Origin: Prevotella sp. HUN102 | GTDB taxonomy: Bacteria > Bacteroidota > Bacteroidia > Bacteroidales > Bacteroidaceae | Assembly (NCBI RefSeq): GCF_000688375.1 | Contig: NZ_JIAF01000004.1 | Coordinates: 372,001 to 436,000, forward strand | Length of the DNA: 64,000 nt | Direction of reading: 5' to 3' | Shown: positions 34,756 to 43,294 of the stretch, one piece after another | How positions within the stretch are numbered: the first letter of the stretch is position 1 | Layout: each line of letters starts with the position of its first letter | Notes under the pieces: generated by a model | The model's database searches: none | What the model was told of the DNA's origin: nothing | What the model saw: only the letters and a program-made list of their open reading frames with translations | Translations under genes and position numbers: made by a program

Positions 34756-36564
34756 TTATTCTTCGTACATTCTCTCGATGATGTCCTTGTAGTTCTTGTT
34801 GATAACACGACGCTTGATTTTCAATGTATTGGTCAATTCGCCGCTTTCCATTGAGAAGTGGTGCGCCAAGAGCGTGAACCGTTTGATTTGCTCGTAAGGA
34901 GCCAGACGCTGCTGCAACGTTTCCACGCGCTCCTTCATCATAGCGTTCACACGAGGGTTGCCGCACAGGTCCTCACGACTGCCGAACGGTATGTTGTTTT
35001 CCTTTGCCCAGTCTTCCAGCACACGGAATTCCGGCACGATGAGCGCAGAAACATATTTCCGCTGATCGGCAATCACGGCTGCCTGATCGATGAACTTATC
35101 CACAAGGAGCATCGCTTCCACCATCTGCGGCGCAATGTACTTTCCGTTCGATGTCTTGAACAAGTCCTTGATTCTCTCCTTCAGATAGAGCTCGCCATCC
35201 TTCAGATAGCCGGAATCGCCCGTATGGAAAAATCCGTCGGCATCGAATGCCGTTTCGTTGATATGGTCGCGGCGGAAATAGCCCGGCGTGATGGTAGGAC
35301 CCTTGAGCAGAATCTCGTCGTTCTCGCCAATCTTGATTTCCAATCCTTCGATAGGGCGACCCACGGAGCCCACCGTGAACAGCTTTCCCCTGTGGTCGCA
35401 GCTCACCGTTGCCAGACTCTCGGTCAGTCCGTAGCCCACAAGCATATCCAGACCGATGCTGTGTACAAACTCTTCCACCTCCGGAGAGACATACGCTCCG
35501 GCCGTAGGGAAGAAGTGGGCATTGGTCAGTCCCAACTGCTTTCGCACCAGTCCCAGCACAGTCTTGTTGAGCATCTTGTATTCCAATTCCAAATGGAGTG
35601 GCACTCTCTTGCCGCGTCCGATGTAGCTGACGTTGCGCTTCCTTCCCACTTCCAATGCGTGGAGGAACACCTTGCGCTGAATGGCACTCGAGTTTTCAAT
35701 CTTTTCCTTCACGGCTACGAACACCTTTTCCCAGAAGCGTGGCACGGATGCCATACAGGTAGGGTTCGTCTCGCGCATACTATCCTGAATTTCCTTCGGA
35801 TAGGTGTTCACGATGAGTTCTGCTCCGTGCAGCAATGCCAGATAAGCCCACGCACGCTCAAAGACGTGCGCAAAGGGAAGGAAGTTGATCACTCGGTCCT
35901 TGTCGTTCACGGGCACGCACTTGCTGTTTGCCACCATACAGGCATTATACATTCCGTGCGTCAGGATAACGCCCTTGCTCTCGCCCGTCGTTCCGCTGGT
36001 ATAAAGAATATTGCAAATATCTTCATTGTTGGCCTCGCTCCATCGCTGCTCCACTTCGGTCTGACGAGGGAGCCCTTCGCCGAGTTTCAGGAAGTCTTCA
36101 AAATACAATGCGTGCGGATCGTGCGTACTGATGCGCACACTCGGGTCGAAAATGATGATGCGCTCGAGAGTCGGACAAAGGGCAAAGATTCTGTGTACCT
36201 TGTCGTATTGTTCCTGTTCGCCCACAAAGATGAACCGGATTGCAGCATCGTGAACAATATACTTGATTTGCTCTTCCGAACTCGTTGCATAGAAAGGAAT
36301 CGACGTTACACGCACACCGTATGCCCCAAAGTCGGTGTAGAGGTACTGAATACAGTTTTGCGAGAACACGCCTATCGTCTCCTGTGGTTTCAAACCCAAG
36401 TTGAGCATAGCGTTTGAAACCTGCTTTACGCGCAAGGAGAATTGATTCCAGGAAACAGTCTTCCATTTCAAACTGCCGAAATTTCGGAATGTTATCACCG
36501 GCTTTGCTCCATACTTTTTCGCCTGCTCGTGAATAAGAACTGAATAATGACTGAATTCCTGCAT
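34756..36564 (-). CDS. long-chain fatty acid--CoA ligase
   Basis: A 602-residue AMP-binding enzyme of the FadD/FadD15 type that activates fatty acids to acyl-CoA through an acyl-adenylate. The phosphate loop ILYTSGTTGESKGV, the GYGLTES motif (A5), FHTGDSGYLKDGELYLKERIKD-type A7/A8 region and the closing Lys segment are all visible. Likely first gene of the unit continuing with prfB, the small membrane protein and the CYTH protein. Confidence 0.9.
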   Translation of the reverse strand: MQEFSHYSVLIHEQAKKYGAKPVITFRNFGSLKWKTVSWNQFSLRVKQVSNAMLNLGLKPQETIGVFSQNCIQYLYTDFGAYGVRVTSIPFYATSSEEQIKYIVHDAAIRFIFVGEQEQYDKVHRIFALCPTLERIIIFDPSVRISTHDPHALYFEDFLKLGEGLPRQTEVEQRWSEANNEDICNILYTSGTTGESKGVILTHGMYNACMVANSKCVPVNDKDRVINFLPFAHVFERAWAYLALLHGAELIVNTYPKEIQDSMRETNPTCMASVPRFWEKVFVAVKEKIENSSAIQRKVFLHALEVGRKRNVSYIGRGKRVPLHLELEYKMLNKTVLGLVRKQLGLTNAHFFPTAGAYVSPEVEEFVHSIGLDMLVGYGLTESLATVSCDHRGKLFTVGSVGRPIEGLEIKIGENDEILLKGPTITPGYFRRDHINETAFDADGFFHTGDSGYLKDGELYLKERIKDLFKTSNGKYIAPQMVEAMLLVDKFIDQAAVIADQRKYVSALIVPEFRVLEDWAKENNIPFGSREDLCGNPRVNAMMKERVETLQQRLAPYEQIKRFTLLAHHFSMESGELTNTLKIKRRVINKNYKDIIERMYEE

Positions 36565-36585
36565 ATCGTTTAAATTTTATTATTG

Positions 36586-36593
36586 CAAAAATA
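36586..36593 (-). promoter_or_regulatory. -7 box of the acyl-CoA ligase operon
   Basis: TATTTTTG on the minus strand, 21 bases before the ATG at 36564. The -33 position reads only TTTC-like. Confidence 0.4.
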
Positions 36594-36713
36594 AGCAATT
36601 ATCATCAAAAGAAGAAATTATTTGCGAAATATATTTTCAAGTTAAATAAAACCCAAGTTTGCAGTTGCTCCGAATCCATATACCAATCATCTTCCAAGTC
36701 TCTTCACTTCTAA

Positions 36714-36818
36714 TTCTGTGAATCCGTGTTGTCTGTGAGAGCAATACAATATCATTTCTGATTATGATTTCCCTCTTTTGTCGCTTTAATCTCTCACAGA
36801 GATCACGGATTCACGGAT
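36714..36818. repeat. 28-bp inverted repeat with 49-bp spacer
   Basis: GTGAATCCGTG...TCTGTGAGAG (36714-36741) is inverted as CTCTCACAGA...CACGGATTCAC (36791-36818), with about three mismatches. It is followed by TTTTTT, so it could be a terminator-like cruciform. It lies in the 930-bp gap before the thiol reductase gene, which has no supported gene. Confidence 0.7.
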
Positions 36819-36972
36819 TTTTTCCGATAAAGAGACTAATAAGATACTTGACCCTTATCCCAAATTCAGATTAAAATGTAAATTTCGTTTACCAAAAATC
36901 GCACTTATTTTTTTCGTAATCCAGCATTTGGAAAGCAACATTCCCAAGATTCAAAGCCTATTTTCCGACCCT

Positions 36973-37257
36973 CGTTCTGCAATCTTGCGAAGAATGCAAA
37001 ACGTTCTTCGCACGCTTGTTTTCCATTCTTCGCAAGAATGCCACGCAAGTGTACGAAGACGGCAATGCAAAAACCAGAGAGATTCCGAACGTTTATCGCA
37101 TAATTGCAAGCAAAACTTTGCTTCGCTTTATTGCGAAAATCCTCCATAAACCATTAAAGCATTATATATCAATAATTTATAAAGACGCTCAAAACAGCGC
37201 ATATTTCCAAACGAAAAATATTTTTTTCAAAATATCGCCGTATTTTCAAGCCTTTTG
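36973..37257 (+). repeat. long repeat element, copy E (family 1 core plus ~180-bp tail)
   Basis: The family 1 core words (CTTGCGAAGAATG, GTTCTTCGCACG, CATTCTTCGCAAGAATG) are followed by a conserved tail through GATTCCGAACGTTTATCGCAT and CATATTTCCAAACGAAAAAT to TTCAAAATATCGCC. The whole unit matches the inverted copy at 55706-55983. A 92-codon frame (37016-37294) crosses it. Confidence 0.8.
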
Positions 37258-37452
37258 TCAATATAATTCAGACGAATACTGCATTCTTTTATAAGGATTG
37301 ACAGAGAAAATCCATCGCATTAAAAGTCTGGCAGACTCGGTTTATCACGCATCAGAATCTTAACAAAGATAAAATAATTGCACGCAAAGTCTAAAACAAT
37401 CTAAATAGAAATATTTTCCTAAAGAATATTTTTTAAATTACTTTTAAATGGC

Positions 37453-37460
37453 TAAATTTG
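37453..37460 (+). promoter_or_regulatory. -7 box of the thiol reductase/MarR operon
   Basis: TAAATTTG, 33 bases before ATG 37494. A TTG start at 37458 would overlap it and is rejected. Confidence 0.5.
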
Positions 37461-37493
37461 CCCAAGGAAAATAAAATCAATAAACAACAGACA

Positions 37494-39932
37494 ATGAAAC
37501 ATATCATTATTGGAGGCGTTGCAGGCGGTGCAACAACGGCCGCAAGGATTCGCAGAGCAGACGAGACGGCTGAAATCGTGTTGATGGAAAAGGGAAAGTA
37601 CATTTCCTATGCCAACTGTGGCTTACCTTATTATATAGGTGGCGTGATTGCTGAAAGGGAAAACCTGTTTGTGCAGACACCGGAAAGTTTCGGAAAAAGA
37701 TTCAACATCGACGTGCGCACGGAGAACGAGGTGCTGAGCATAGACACAGAAAAGAAGACCGTGTGTGTGAGAAGAGCTGACGGCACGGAATACGAAGAAA
37801 GCTACGACAAACTTCTGCTTTCGCCGGGTTCAACTCCGGTGCGCCCGCCACTCCCGGGAATCGACCTCGAGGGAATCTACACGCTGAGAAACGTTGAAGA
37901 TACCGACCGGATAAAAGCCTATCTCGAAACGCACAGCGTGAAGCGTGCAGTAGTTGTGGGCGGAGGATTCATCGGACTGGAAATGGCAGAGAATCTTGCA
38001 CACGCCGGTGCAGTGGTTTCCATCGTGGAAATGGGCAATCAGGTAATGGCTCCCATCGACTTCTCTATGGCAGCCCACGTACACCGACACCTCGAGGACA
38101 AGGGCGTGCGCCTCTATCTTGAAAAGGGTGTTTCGGGATTCGAGAAGAAAGGCGATGCTATCAGCGTGCAGCTCAACGACGGCAGCAGCCTTGAGGCAGA
38201 TATGGTGTTGCTCTCTATCGGCGTGCGCCCTTCTACAACGTTGGCAAAATGCGCAGGAATCGAGTTGGGAGAAAAGGGAATCAAGGTGGATAAGTATCTT
38301 CAGACTTCTGCCAAGGATGTTTATGCCGTGGGCGATGCCATCGAATACGAGCATCCTCTGACTGGTCAGCCGTGGCTCAACTATCTTGCCGGCCCTGCCA
38401 ACCGTCAGGGCAGAATCGTTGCCGACAATATGGTGTTCGGCAATAAGACGGAATACGAGGGAGCCATCGGAACGTCGATAGCAAAGGTGTTCGACCTTAC
38501 GGTGGCTTCGACCGGACTGCCGGCAAAGCGTCTGAAGCAATTGAACATCGACTACAAGAGCAGCACCACCGTGTCAGCATCGCACGCAGGCTACTATCCC
38601 GGGGCTTTCCAGATAACCCTCAAGCTCACTTTCCACCCTCAATCGGGACTTATCTATGGTGCGCAGGCTGTGGGCGTGGACGGTGTGGACAAACGCATAG
38701 ACGTACTGGCACAGATGATCAAGAACAAGAAGACGGTCTACGACCTCGTGAAAATGGAACAGGCGTATGCACCTCCCTTCTCGTCGGCAAAGGATCCGGT
38801 GACCATCGCAGGCTATGTGGCAAGCAACATCATTTCGGGTGCGATGAAACCCATCTACTGGCGCGAAGTGAGAGATTTGGATCGCACGAAGTCGATGTTC
38901 ATCGACGTAAGCACGCCTGCTGAATATGAGCTTAGAACGATTGAAGGAGCCGTGAACATTCCACTCGACGACCTGCGCGAGCGCATCAATGAAGTGCCGA
39001 AAAACAAGGAGGTAGTGGTGTTCTGTGCCGTGGGGTTGCGTGGCTATCTGGCACAGCGCATCCTGATGGGACGTGGATATACGAACGTTCGCAACCTATC
39101 GGGTGGTTACAGGCATTACGCTATGGCGACTGCTCCGATAAAAGCAAACGAAGAAGAGCCGAAAATCGAAAGAAACAGGAAGGAAGAAAAAATGGAAGAA
39201 ACAAAACATACGCTGCGCGTTAATGCCTGTGGATTGCAATGCCCGGGGCCGATTATGAAACTGAAGAATACGATGGACGGAATGAACGAAGGCGAACGTG
39301 TGGAAATCAAGGCGACTGATGCAGGTTTCCCGCGTGATGCGCAGGCGTGGTGCAAGACAACCGGAAACAATTTCATTTCAAAGACAGACGAAAATGGTCT
39401 GCACACCGTTATCATAGAAAAGGCTAAGAAGACTGACGCGCCGATGATTTCGGGTACAGCGGAGAAGAACAAGACGCTGATTATGTTCAGCGACGACCTC
39501 GACAAGGCACTTGCCACCTTCGTTTTGGCAAACGGTGCCGCTGCAACAGGACACAAAGTGTCTATCTTCTTCACTTTCTGGGGACTGAACGTCATAAAGA
39601 AAGAACAGAAACCGGCCGTGAGCAAGGATATTTTCGGCAGGATGTTCTCGTGGATGCTGCCTTCAAGTTCCAAGAAGTTGAGTCTTTCCAAGATGAGTAT
39701 GATGGGCATCGGCGACAGTATGATGCGGCACATTATGAAGAAAAGAGGCATCAACCAGTTAGAGGAACTGCGCCAACAGGCGTTGGACAACGGCGTGGAG
39801 TTCATCGCCTGCCAGATGTCTATGGATATGATGGGCGTGGACAGGCGCGAACTGCTCGACAATGTTACCGTCGGGGGCGTTGCCACCTATATGGAACGTG
39901 CCGAAGAAGCGAACGTAAACCTCTTTATATAA
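37494..39932 (+). CDS. CoA-disulfide reductase fused to rhodanese, TusA and DsrE domains
   Basis: An 812-residue multidomain protein. Residues 1-445 form an FAD/NAD(P)H-dependent CoA-disulfide reductase with the single active Cys42 (SYANCGLPYYIGG) and the second nucleotide-binding motif VVVGGGFIGLEMAE. About 450-545 is a rhodanese domain with Cys in FCAVGLRGY. About 575-645 is a TusA domain (NACGLQCPGPIMKL). The remainder is a DsrE-like domain (IMFSDDLDKALATFVLANGA). The combination suggests reduction of disulfides, polysulfides or persulfides with sulfur passed along the attached domains. A MarR regulator gene follows 45 bases downstream. Confidence 0.9.
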   Translation: MKHIIIGGVAGGATTAARIRRADETAEIVLMEKGKYISYANCGLPYYIGGVIAERENLFVQTPESFGKRFNIDVRTENEVLSIDTEKKTVCVRRADGTEYEESYDKLLLSPGSTPVRPPLPGIDLEGIYTLRNVEDTDRIKAYLETHSVKRAVVVGGGFIGLEMAENLAHAGAVVSIVEMGNQVMAPIDFSMAAHVHRHLEDKGVRLYLEKGVSGFEKKGDAISVQLNDGSSLEADMVLLSIGVRPSTTLAKCAGIELGEKGIKVDKYLQTSAKDVYAVGDAIEYEHPLTGQPWLNYLAGPANRQGRIVADNMVFGNKTEYEGAIGTSIAKVFDLTVASTGLPAKRLKQLNIDYKSSTTVSASHAGYYPGAFQITLKLTFHPQSGLIYGAQAVGVDGVDKRIDVLAQMIKNKKTVYDLVKMEQAYAPPFSSAKDPVTIAGYVASNIISGAMKPIYWREVRDLDRTKSMFIDVSTPAEYELRTIEGAVNIPLDDLRERINEVPKNKEVVVFCAVGLRGYLAQRILMGRGYTNVRNLSGGYRHYAMATAPIKANEEEPKIERNRKEEKMEETKHTLRVNACGLQCPGPIMKLKNTMDGMNEGERVEIKATDAGFPRDAQAWCKTTGNNFISKTDENGLHTVIIEKAKKTDAPMISGTAEKNKTLIMFSDDLDKALATFVLANGAAATGHKVSIFFTFWGLNVIKKEQKPAVSKDIFGRMFSWMLPSSSKKLSLSKMSMMGIGDSMMRHIMKKRGINQLEELRQQALDNGVEFIACQMSMDMMGVDRRELLDNVTVGGVATYMERAEEANVNLFI

Positions 39933-39977
39933 TATGTTTCGGAGACGTGGAAAGCCACGTCTCCCAACCTGTGAACT

Positions 39978-40334
39978 ATGGATAAAGGAAAAATATGCAA
40001 GATACGGGACATATCCCGTGCCATTTCAGAACTTGACACCAAGTGTGTGAGCGAGTTTGGTGTGTGTATCAACGAGGCAATGCTGCTCTGTACGCTTTTG
40101 GAAAAGGAACAGATGCCGGCCGGTCAGATTGCCGAAGAACTCGGCATCACGCAATCCAATGCGTCGAAACTCATCAGGGTGGTGGAAGAAAAAGGATTCG
40201 TTGAGCGCACTTTGGGCAAGGACGACCACCGAAAGATGTTTTTCGCACTCACAAACGAAGGCAAAAGCAAGATTGAAGCAATGAAATGCTGCGATATGTC
40301 GCTGCCGTCGGTGCTTGAAAAGGCATTGATGTGA
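39978..40334 (+). CDS. MarR-family transcriptional regulator
   Basis: A 118-residue winged-helix protein: recognition region MPAGQIAEELGITQSNASKLIRV and wing KGFVERTLGKDDHRKMFFAL. Four to five cysteines (CKIRDISR, TKCVSEFGVC, MKCCDM) are many for this size and could sense thiol or sulfur stress, which would suit its position behind the thiol reductase gene. It probably regulates that operon. The terminator at 40431-40465 ends the unit. Confidence 0.82.
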   Translation: MDKGKICKIRDISRAISELDTKCVSEFGVCINEAMLLCTLLEKEQMPAGQIAEELGITQSNASKLIRVVEEKGFVERTLGKDDHRKMFFALTNEGKSKIEAMKCCDMSLPSVLEKALM

Positions 40335-40430
40335 GGGTTTCCCGATGAGAAAAACGATTCGCAGGCGAACGAGGAAGAGCCTTCCAAACGGCTGATCAGG
40401 CACGCTCAAAACACAAGATGCTAAAAATAA

Positions 40431-40465
40431 AAATGCTCCGAATGCACAGTGCATTCGGAGCATTT
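40431..40465. terminator. bidirectional terminator
   Basis: AAATGCTCCGAATGCA, loop CAG, and the exact complement: a perfect 16-bp stem, T-rich on both sides, between the convergent marR and envC-like genes. Confidence 0.85.
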
Positions 40466-40531
40466 CCGTTTTCTTATTGAGACACAAGATAACGAGTGAA
40501 CGAGTTTGCAAGTCAGGAACACTACACTCGC

Positions 40532-42391
40532 CTATCTAATCCAGTGTTCAGGGTTCAACTTGGCAGTTTCCTTGCGCAACTGGAAATGGAGAACGCCTTC
40601 GCCATTCACGGTTCCGATGGTCTGACCGGTACCTACACTCTGTCCCTTTCTTACGTTTACACTACCCAGATTGAAATAGCAAGAGATATACATACCGTGG
40701 CGAACCATAACCACAGTTGTGCCACCACTGGTAAAAATGGCACTCACTTCGCCTTTGAAGACGCTGCGAACGGCTGTACCTCCCGCTGCTTTGATATTGA
40801 TACCATCGCTATTCAACTTCACATTGCTCATACCGCTGACATTGTATGTGCCGAAGTGATTGATGATTTTGCCTGACATCGGCATTGGCAGACGTCCCTT
40901 ATTGTTGGCAAAGCTGCCTGTCATTGCACGGTCGGCCTCGGTCATCAGACTATTGCTTTCGGATGCTTTCTGTGCAGCAGCCTGTTCACGGTTGGCACGC
41001 TCTCTGTCGGCAGCAGCCTTTCGCTCGGCAGCAATACGGTTGGATTCGGCCTCTCGTGCCTGTTGGTCGGCACGTGCCTTTTCAGCAGCAGCTCTTGCTC
41101 TGGCACGTTCTTCCTCTGCCTTGGCGGCAGCGGCACGCTCTTCGGCACGTTTCAACTGGCGTTCCTTTGCGGCAGATGCCTTTTGGGCAGCCTCGGCACG
41201 TGCTTTCTCGGCAGCTCTCCGTGCTTCTTCGGCCTTGGCAGCCGCTGCACGCTGCGCACGTTCGGCTTCTTCGGCCTTCGCTCTGGCCTCAGCCTTGGCT
41301 CTGGCCTCGCGTTCCTTTTCCTCGGCAATGCGTCGGGCGTTCTCTCTTGCAGCACGTTCAGCCTCTGCTTTCTTCTTCGCAAGCTCGGCAGCACGCTGTC
41401 GTGCGGCGGCAGCCCTTGCAGCAGCGTTTGCTTTGGCTTCGGCAGCGGCACGTGCTCGAGCCTTTTCTATTTCTATGGCTATCAGTCGGTCGATTTGCGC
41501 TTCAATAGCCTGCTGCTGCTTCTGTCGTTCGGCAATAACGCTTTGAAGCACCTTTTGGTCGTTCTGCAACGAAGCCACAATTTCCTCCTGTTTGGATTTC
41601 TTGTTTTCCATTTGGGCGTGTTCGCGGCGGTCTTGTGCCAAAAGGTTGCTCTTGTCGGTACGCACCTGTGCCAACTGATTGTGCTTTTGGTCGATCTGCA
41701 TCTGCTTTTCCTTCAGCAGTTCGCCTTGTGCGCGCTGATATGCCGCATATTCACGGACGAAACGCAGACGGCGATACATCTGGGTAAGGCTGTTGGCAGA
41801 GAAAATGAACATAATTTTGTCCTGAATGCTGCGATGGCGAGCCATATAGCGCATTGACTGGATAAAACGGGAGCGACGCTCGCCCAGCTGTTTCTCGAGG
41901 GAAGAAAGCTGACCTTTGAGCACAACCATATTGTTGTCAAGTCCGTCGATTTCCGTTGCAATGATATCGATAGCCATCTGATGCTGTCCGATTTCCGTAT
42001 CGAGCAGCATAATCTTTTCAAGACGACTGTCTACATCTTTCTGCTTTTCCTTTACAGCTTCTTCATTTTCAGAAATTTCCTTCTGAAGCTGCTGGTTCTG
42101 CTTCTGCAAATCCTTGATTTCATTAGTAGAAACCTGTGGTTCCTTCTTCTGTTTTTTCTTACCTCTTACGGTATTCTTGCTTTGCTTCTTGGCGTTCACA
42201 GACTGTTGCCGTGTCGCTTTTTCCTTTTTCTGCGCCGTATTCTTGGACTGCTGCGTTACTTTCCCCTTTTGCTGCGTCGTCTTCTCCTTCTTTTGCGTTG
42301 TTCTTTCCTTTTTCTGCGTAGTTTGCTTCTGTGCGTATGGCGCAAGAAGGCAAGTTGTGAGCAGCAATAGTATAAATAAAATTCGTTTCAT
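40532..42391 (-). CDS. EnvC-like coiled-coil protein with degenerate LytM (M23) domain
   Basis: A 619-residue exported protein. Signal peptide (1-20), then short basic repeats built on TTQKKE/TQQ words (20-65), a coiled coil (about 95-260), an Ala/Glu/Arg-rich helix (about 300-480) and a C-terminal LytM fold (505-619). The zinc ligands of active M23 peptidases are mostly replaced: NSDGINIKA stands where HxGxD is expected and YFNLGSV where YAHL is expected, leaving only LHFQLR. Such inactive forms (EnvC) activate cell-wall amidases in cell division. Last gene of the dut operon. Confidence 0.86.
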   Translation of the reverse strand: MKRILFILLLLTTCLLAPYAQKQTTQKKERTTQKKEKTTQQKGKVTQQSKNTAQKKEKATRQQSVNAKKQSKNTVRGKKKQKKEPQVSTNEIKDLQKQNQQLQKEISENEEAVKEKQKDVDSRLEKIMLLDTEIGQHQMAIDIIATEIDGLDNNMVVLKGQLSSLEKQLGERRSRFIQSMRYMARHRSIQDKIMFIFSANSLTQMYRRLRFVREYAAYQRAQGELLKEKQMQIDQKHNQLAQVRTDKSNLLAQDRREHAQMENKKSKQEEIVASLQNDQKVLQSVIAERQKQQQAIEAQIDRLIAIEIEKARARAAAEAKANAAARAAAARQRAAELAKKKAEAERAARENARRIAEEKEREARAKAEARAKAEEAERAQRAAAAKAEEARRAAEKARAEAAQKASAAKERQLKRAEERAAAAKAEEERARARAAAEKARADQQAREAESNRIAAERKAAADRERANREQAAAQKASESNSLMTEADRAMTGSFANNKGRLPMPMSGKIINHFGTYNVSGMSNVKLNSDGINIKAAGGTAVRSVFKGEVSAIFTSGGTTVVMVRHGMYISCYFNLGSVNVRKGQSVGTGQTIGTVNGEGVLHFQLRKETAKLNPEHWIR

Positions 42392-43294
42392 TTAGAGTTT
42401 CATTAATTTACCGAGAATCTCTTCTACTCCTACTTGTTTATATTTGTCGGAAGGCGTTGTGAAACTTTCCCAGTCAGCTTTGTCGCTGAAACCGTCAAGC
42501 TCGAATGTAGCCTTCAAAGTTTTCTTTGTACCTGCTGCCGGTGTTACAATCACTACTTCGTGTGTGGCAGGGAATTGCTTTGCACCGAACTTCTTGAAAT
42601 CACGGTAATTCCAGTTCAATGTAGACACACCGTGGTTCGCACTGGTGTATTTTGCCTCTGCCATTGATATCAGACCTGTAACAGCTTCTGCCAACCACTT
42701 GTATTCCATCTTCCCATCCTTGAGCGTAAGAGGAACAGGAGTCTTGCCGCCGGTCTGCATTTTTGTGAGGTCTACATCAAATTCTGCCAATCCATTCTCG
42801 CCCACCTTCTGTTTCCCGGGAATGAAGAGCTGATTCCAGAACAATGACTGGAGGGAATAGAAGTTGATGCCGTTGTCCTTCAGGAAAGAAACATCGTTGT
42901 AGCTTGCCTTCACATACTGCTTGTGCATACGGTCGATGAAGAGCACATAATCCTTCGTGAACTCAATGCGGCCTACCTCGCTGCGAAGAAGGGGGATGAG
43001 CAGTTGCAGACGAATGACCTCGTCTTTGCGCAAATGCAGAATGCCCGGCACGGTAATTTCCCGAGAACCAGTATTGACCGTAAACGAAAGGTCGGAAACA
43101 AGGTTCTTCTGATAGAGAGCTTGGTCGGCAACTTTCTGTGCAAACTGAAGTTTCTGCTTTGATGCGGCAGCAGTTCCCACGTTCTCTTTCGTGACTACCG
43201 GCACGGATTTGTTCTGCACCGCTGTTTTATGTGTGCCACAGCTTACCATCAGCAAGGCTGCAACAACTCCTATATATATATTCTTTGTTTTCAT
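42392..43294 (-). CDS. DUF4292-family lipoprotein
   Basis: A 300-residue predicted lipoprotein: leader ending LLMVSCGTHK with lipid-accepting Cys19. The body is beta-rich with hydrophobic grooves (GILHLRKDEVIRLQLLIPLLRSEVGRIEFTKD pattern), as in DUF4292, whose members resemble LolB/LppX-type lipid-binding proteins. An outer-membrane lipoprotein or lipid-handling role is plausible. It overlaps the upstream TPR gene by 4 bases (ATGA) and ends directly at the EnvC-like start, so translation is coupled. Confidence 0.8.
   Translation of the reverse strand: MKTKNIYIGVVAALLMVSCGTHKTAVQNKSVPVVTKENVGTAAASKQKLQFAQKVADQALYQKNLVSDLSFTVNTGSREITVPGILHLRKDEVIRLQLLIPLLRSEVGRIEFTKDYVLFIDRMHKQYVKASYNDVSFLKDNGINFYSLQSLFWNQLFIPGKQKVGENGLAEFDVDLTKMQTGGKTPVPLTLKDGKMEYKWLAEAVTGLISMAEAKYTSANHGVSTLNWNYRDFKKFGAKQFPATHEVVIVTPAAGTKKTLKATFELDGFSDKADWESFTTPSDKYKQVGVEEILGKLMKL

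Noticed and set aside
34858..36417. 519-codon open frame on the + strand
   Set aside because: It is the antisense shadow of the acyl-CoA ligase gene, whose motifs are complete on the minus strand.
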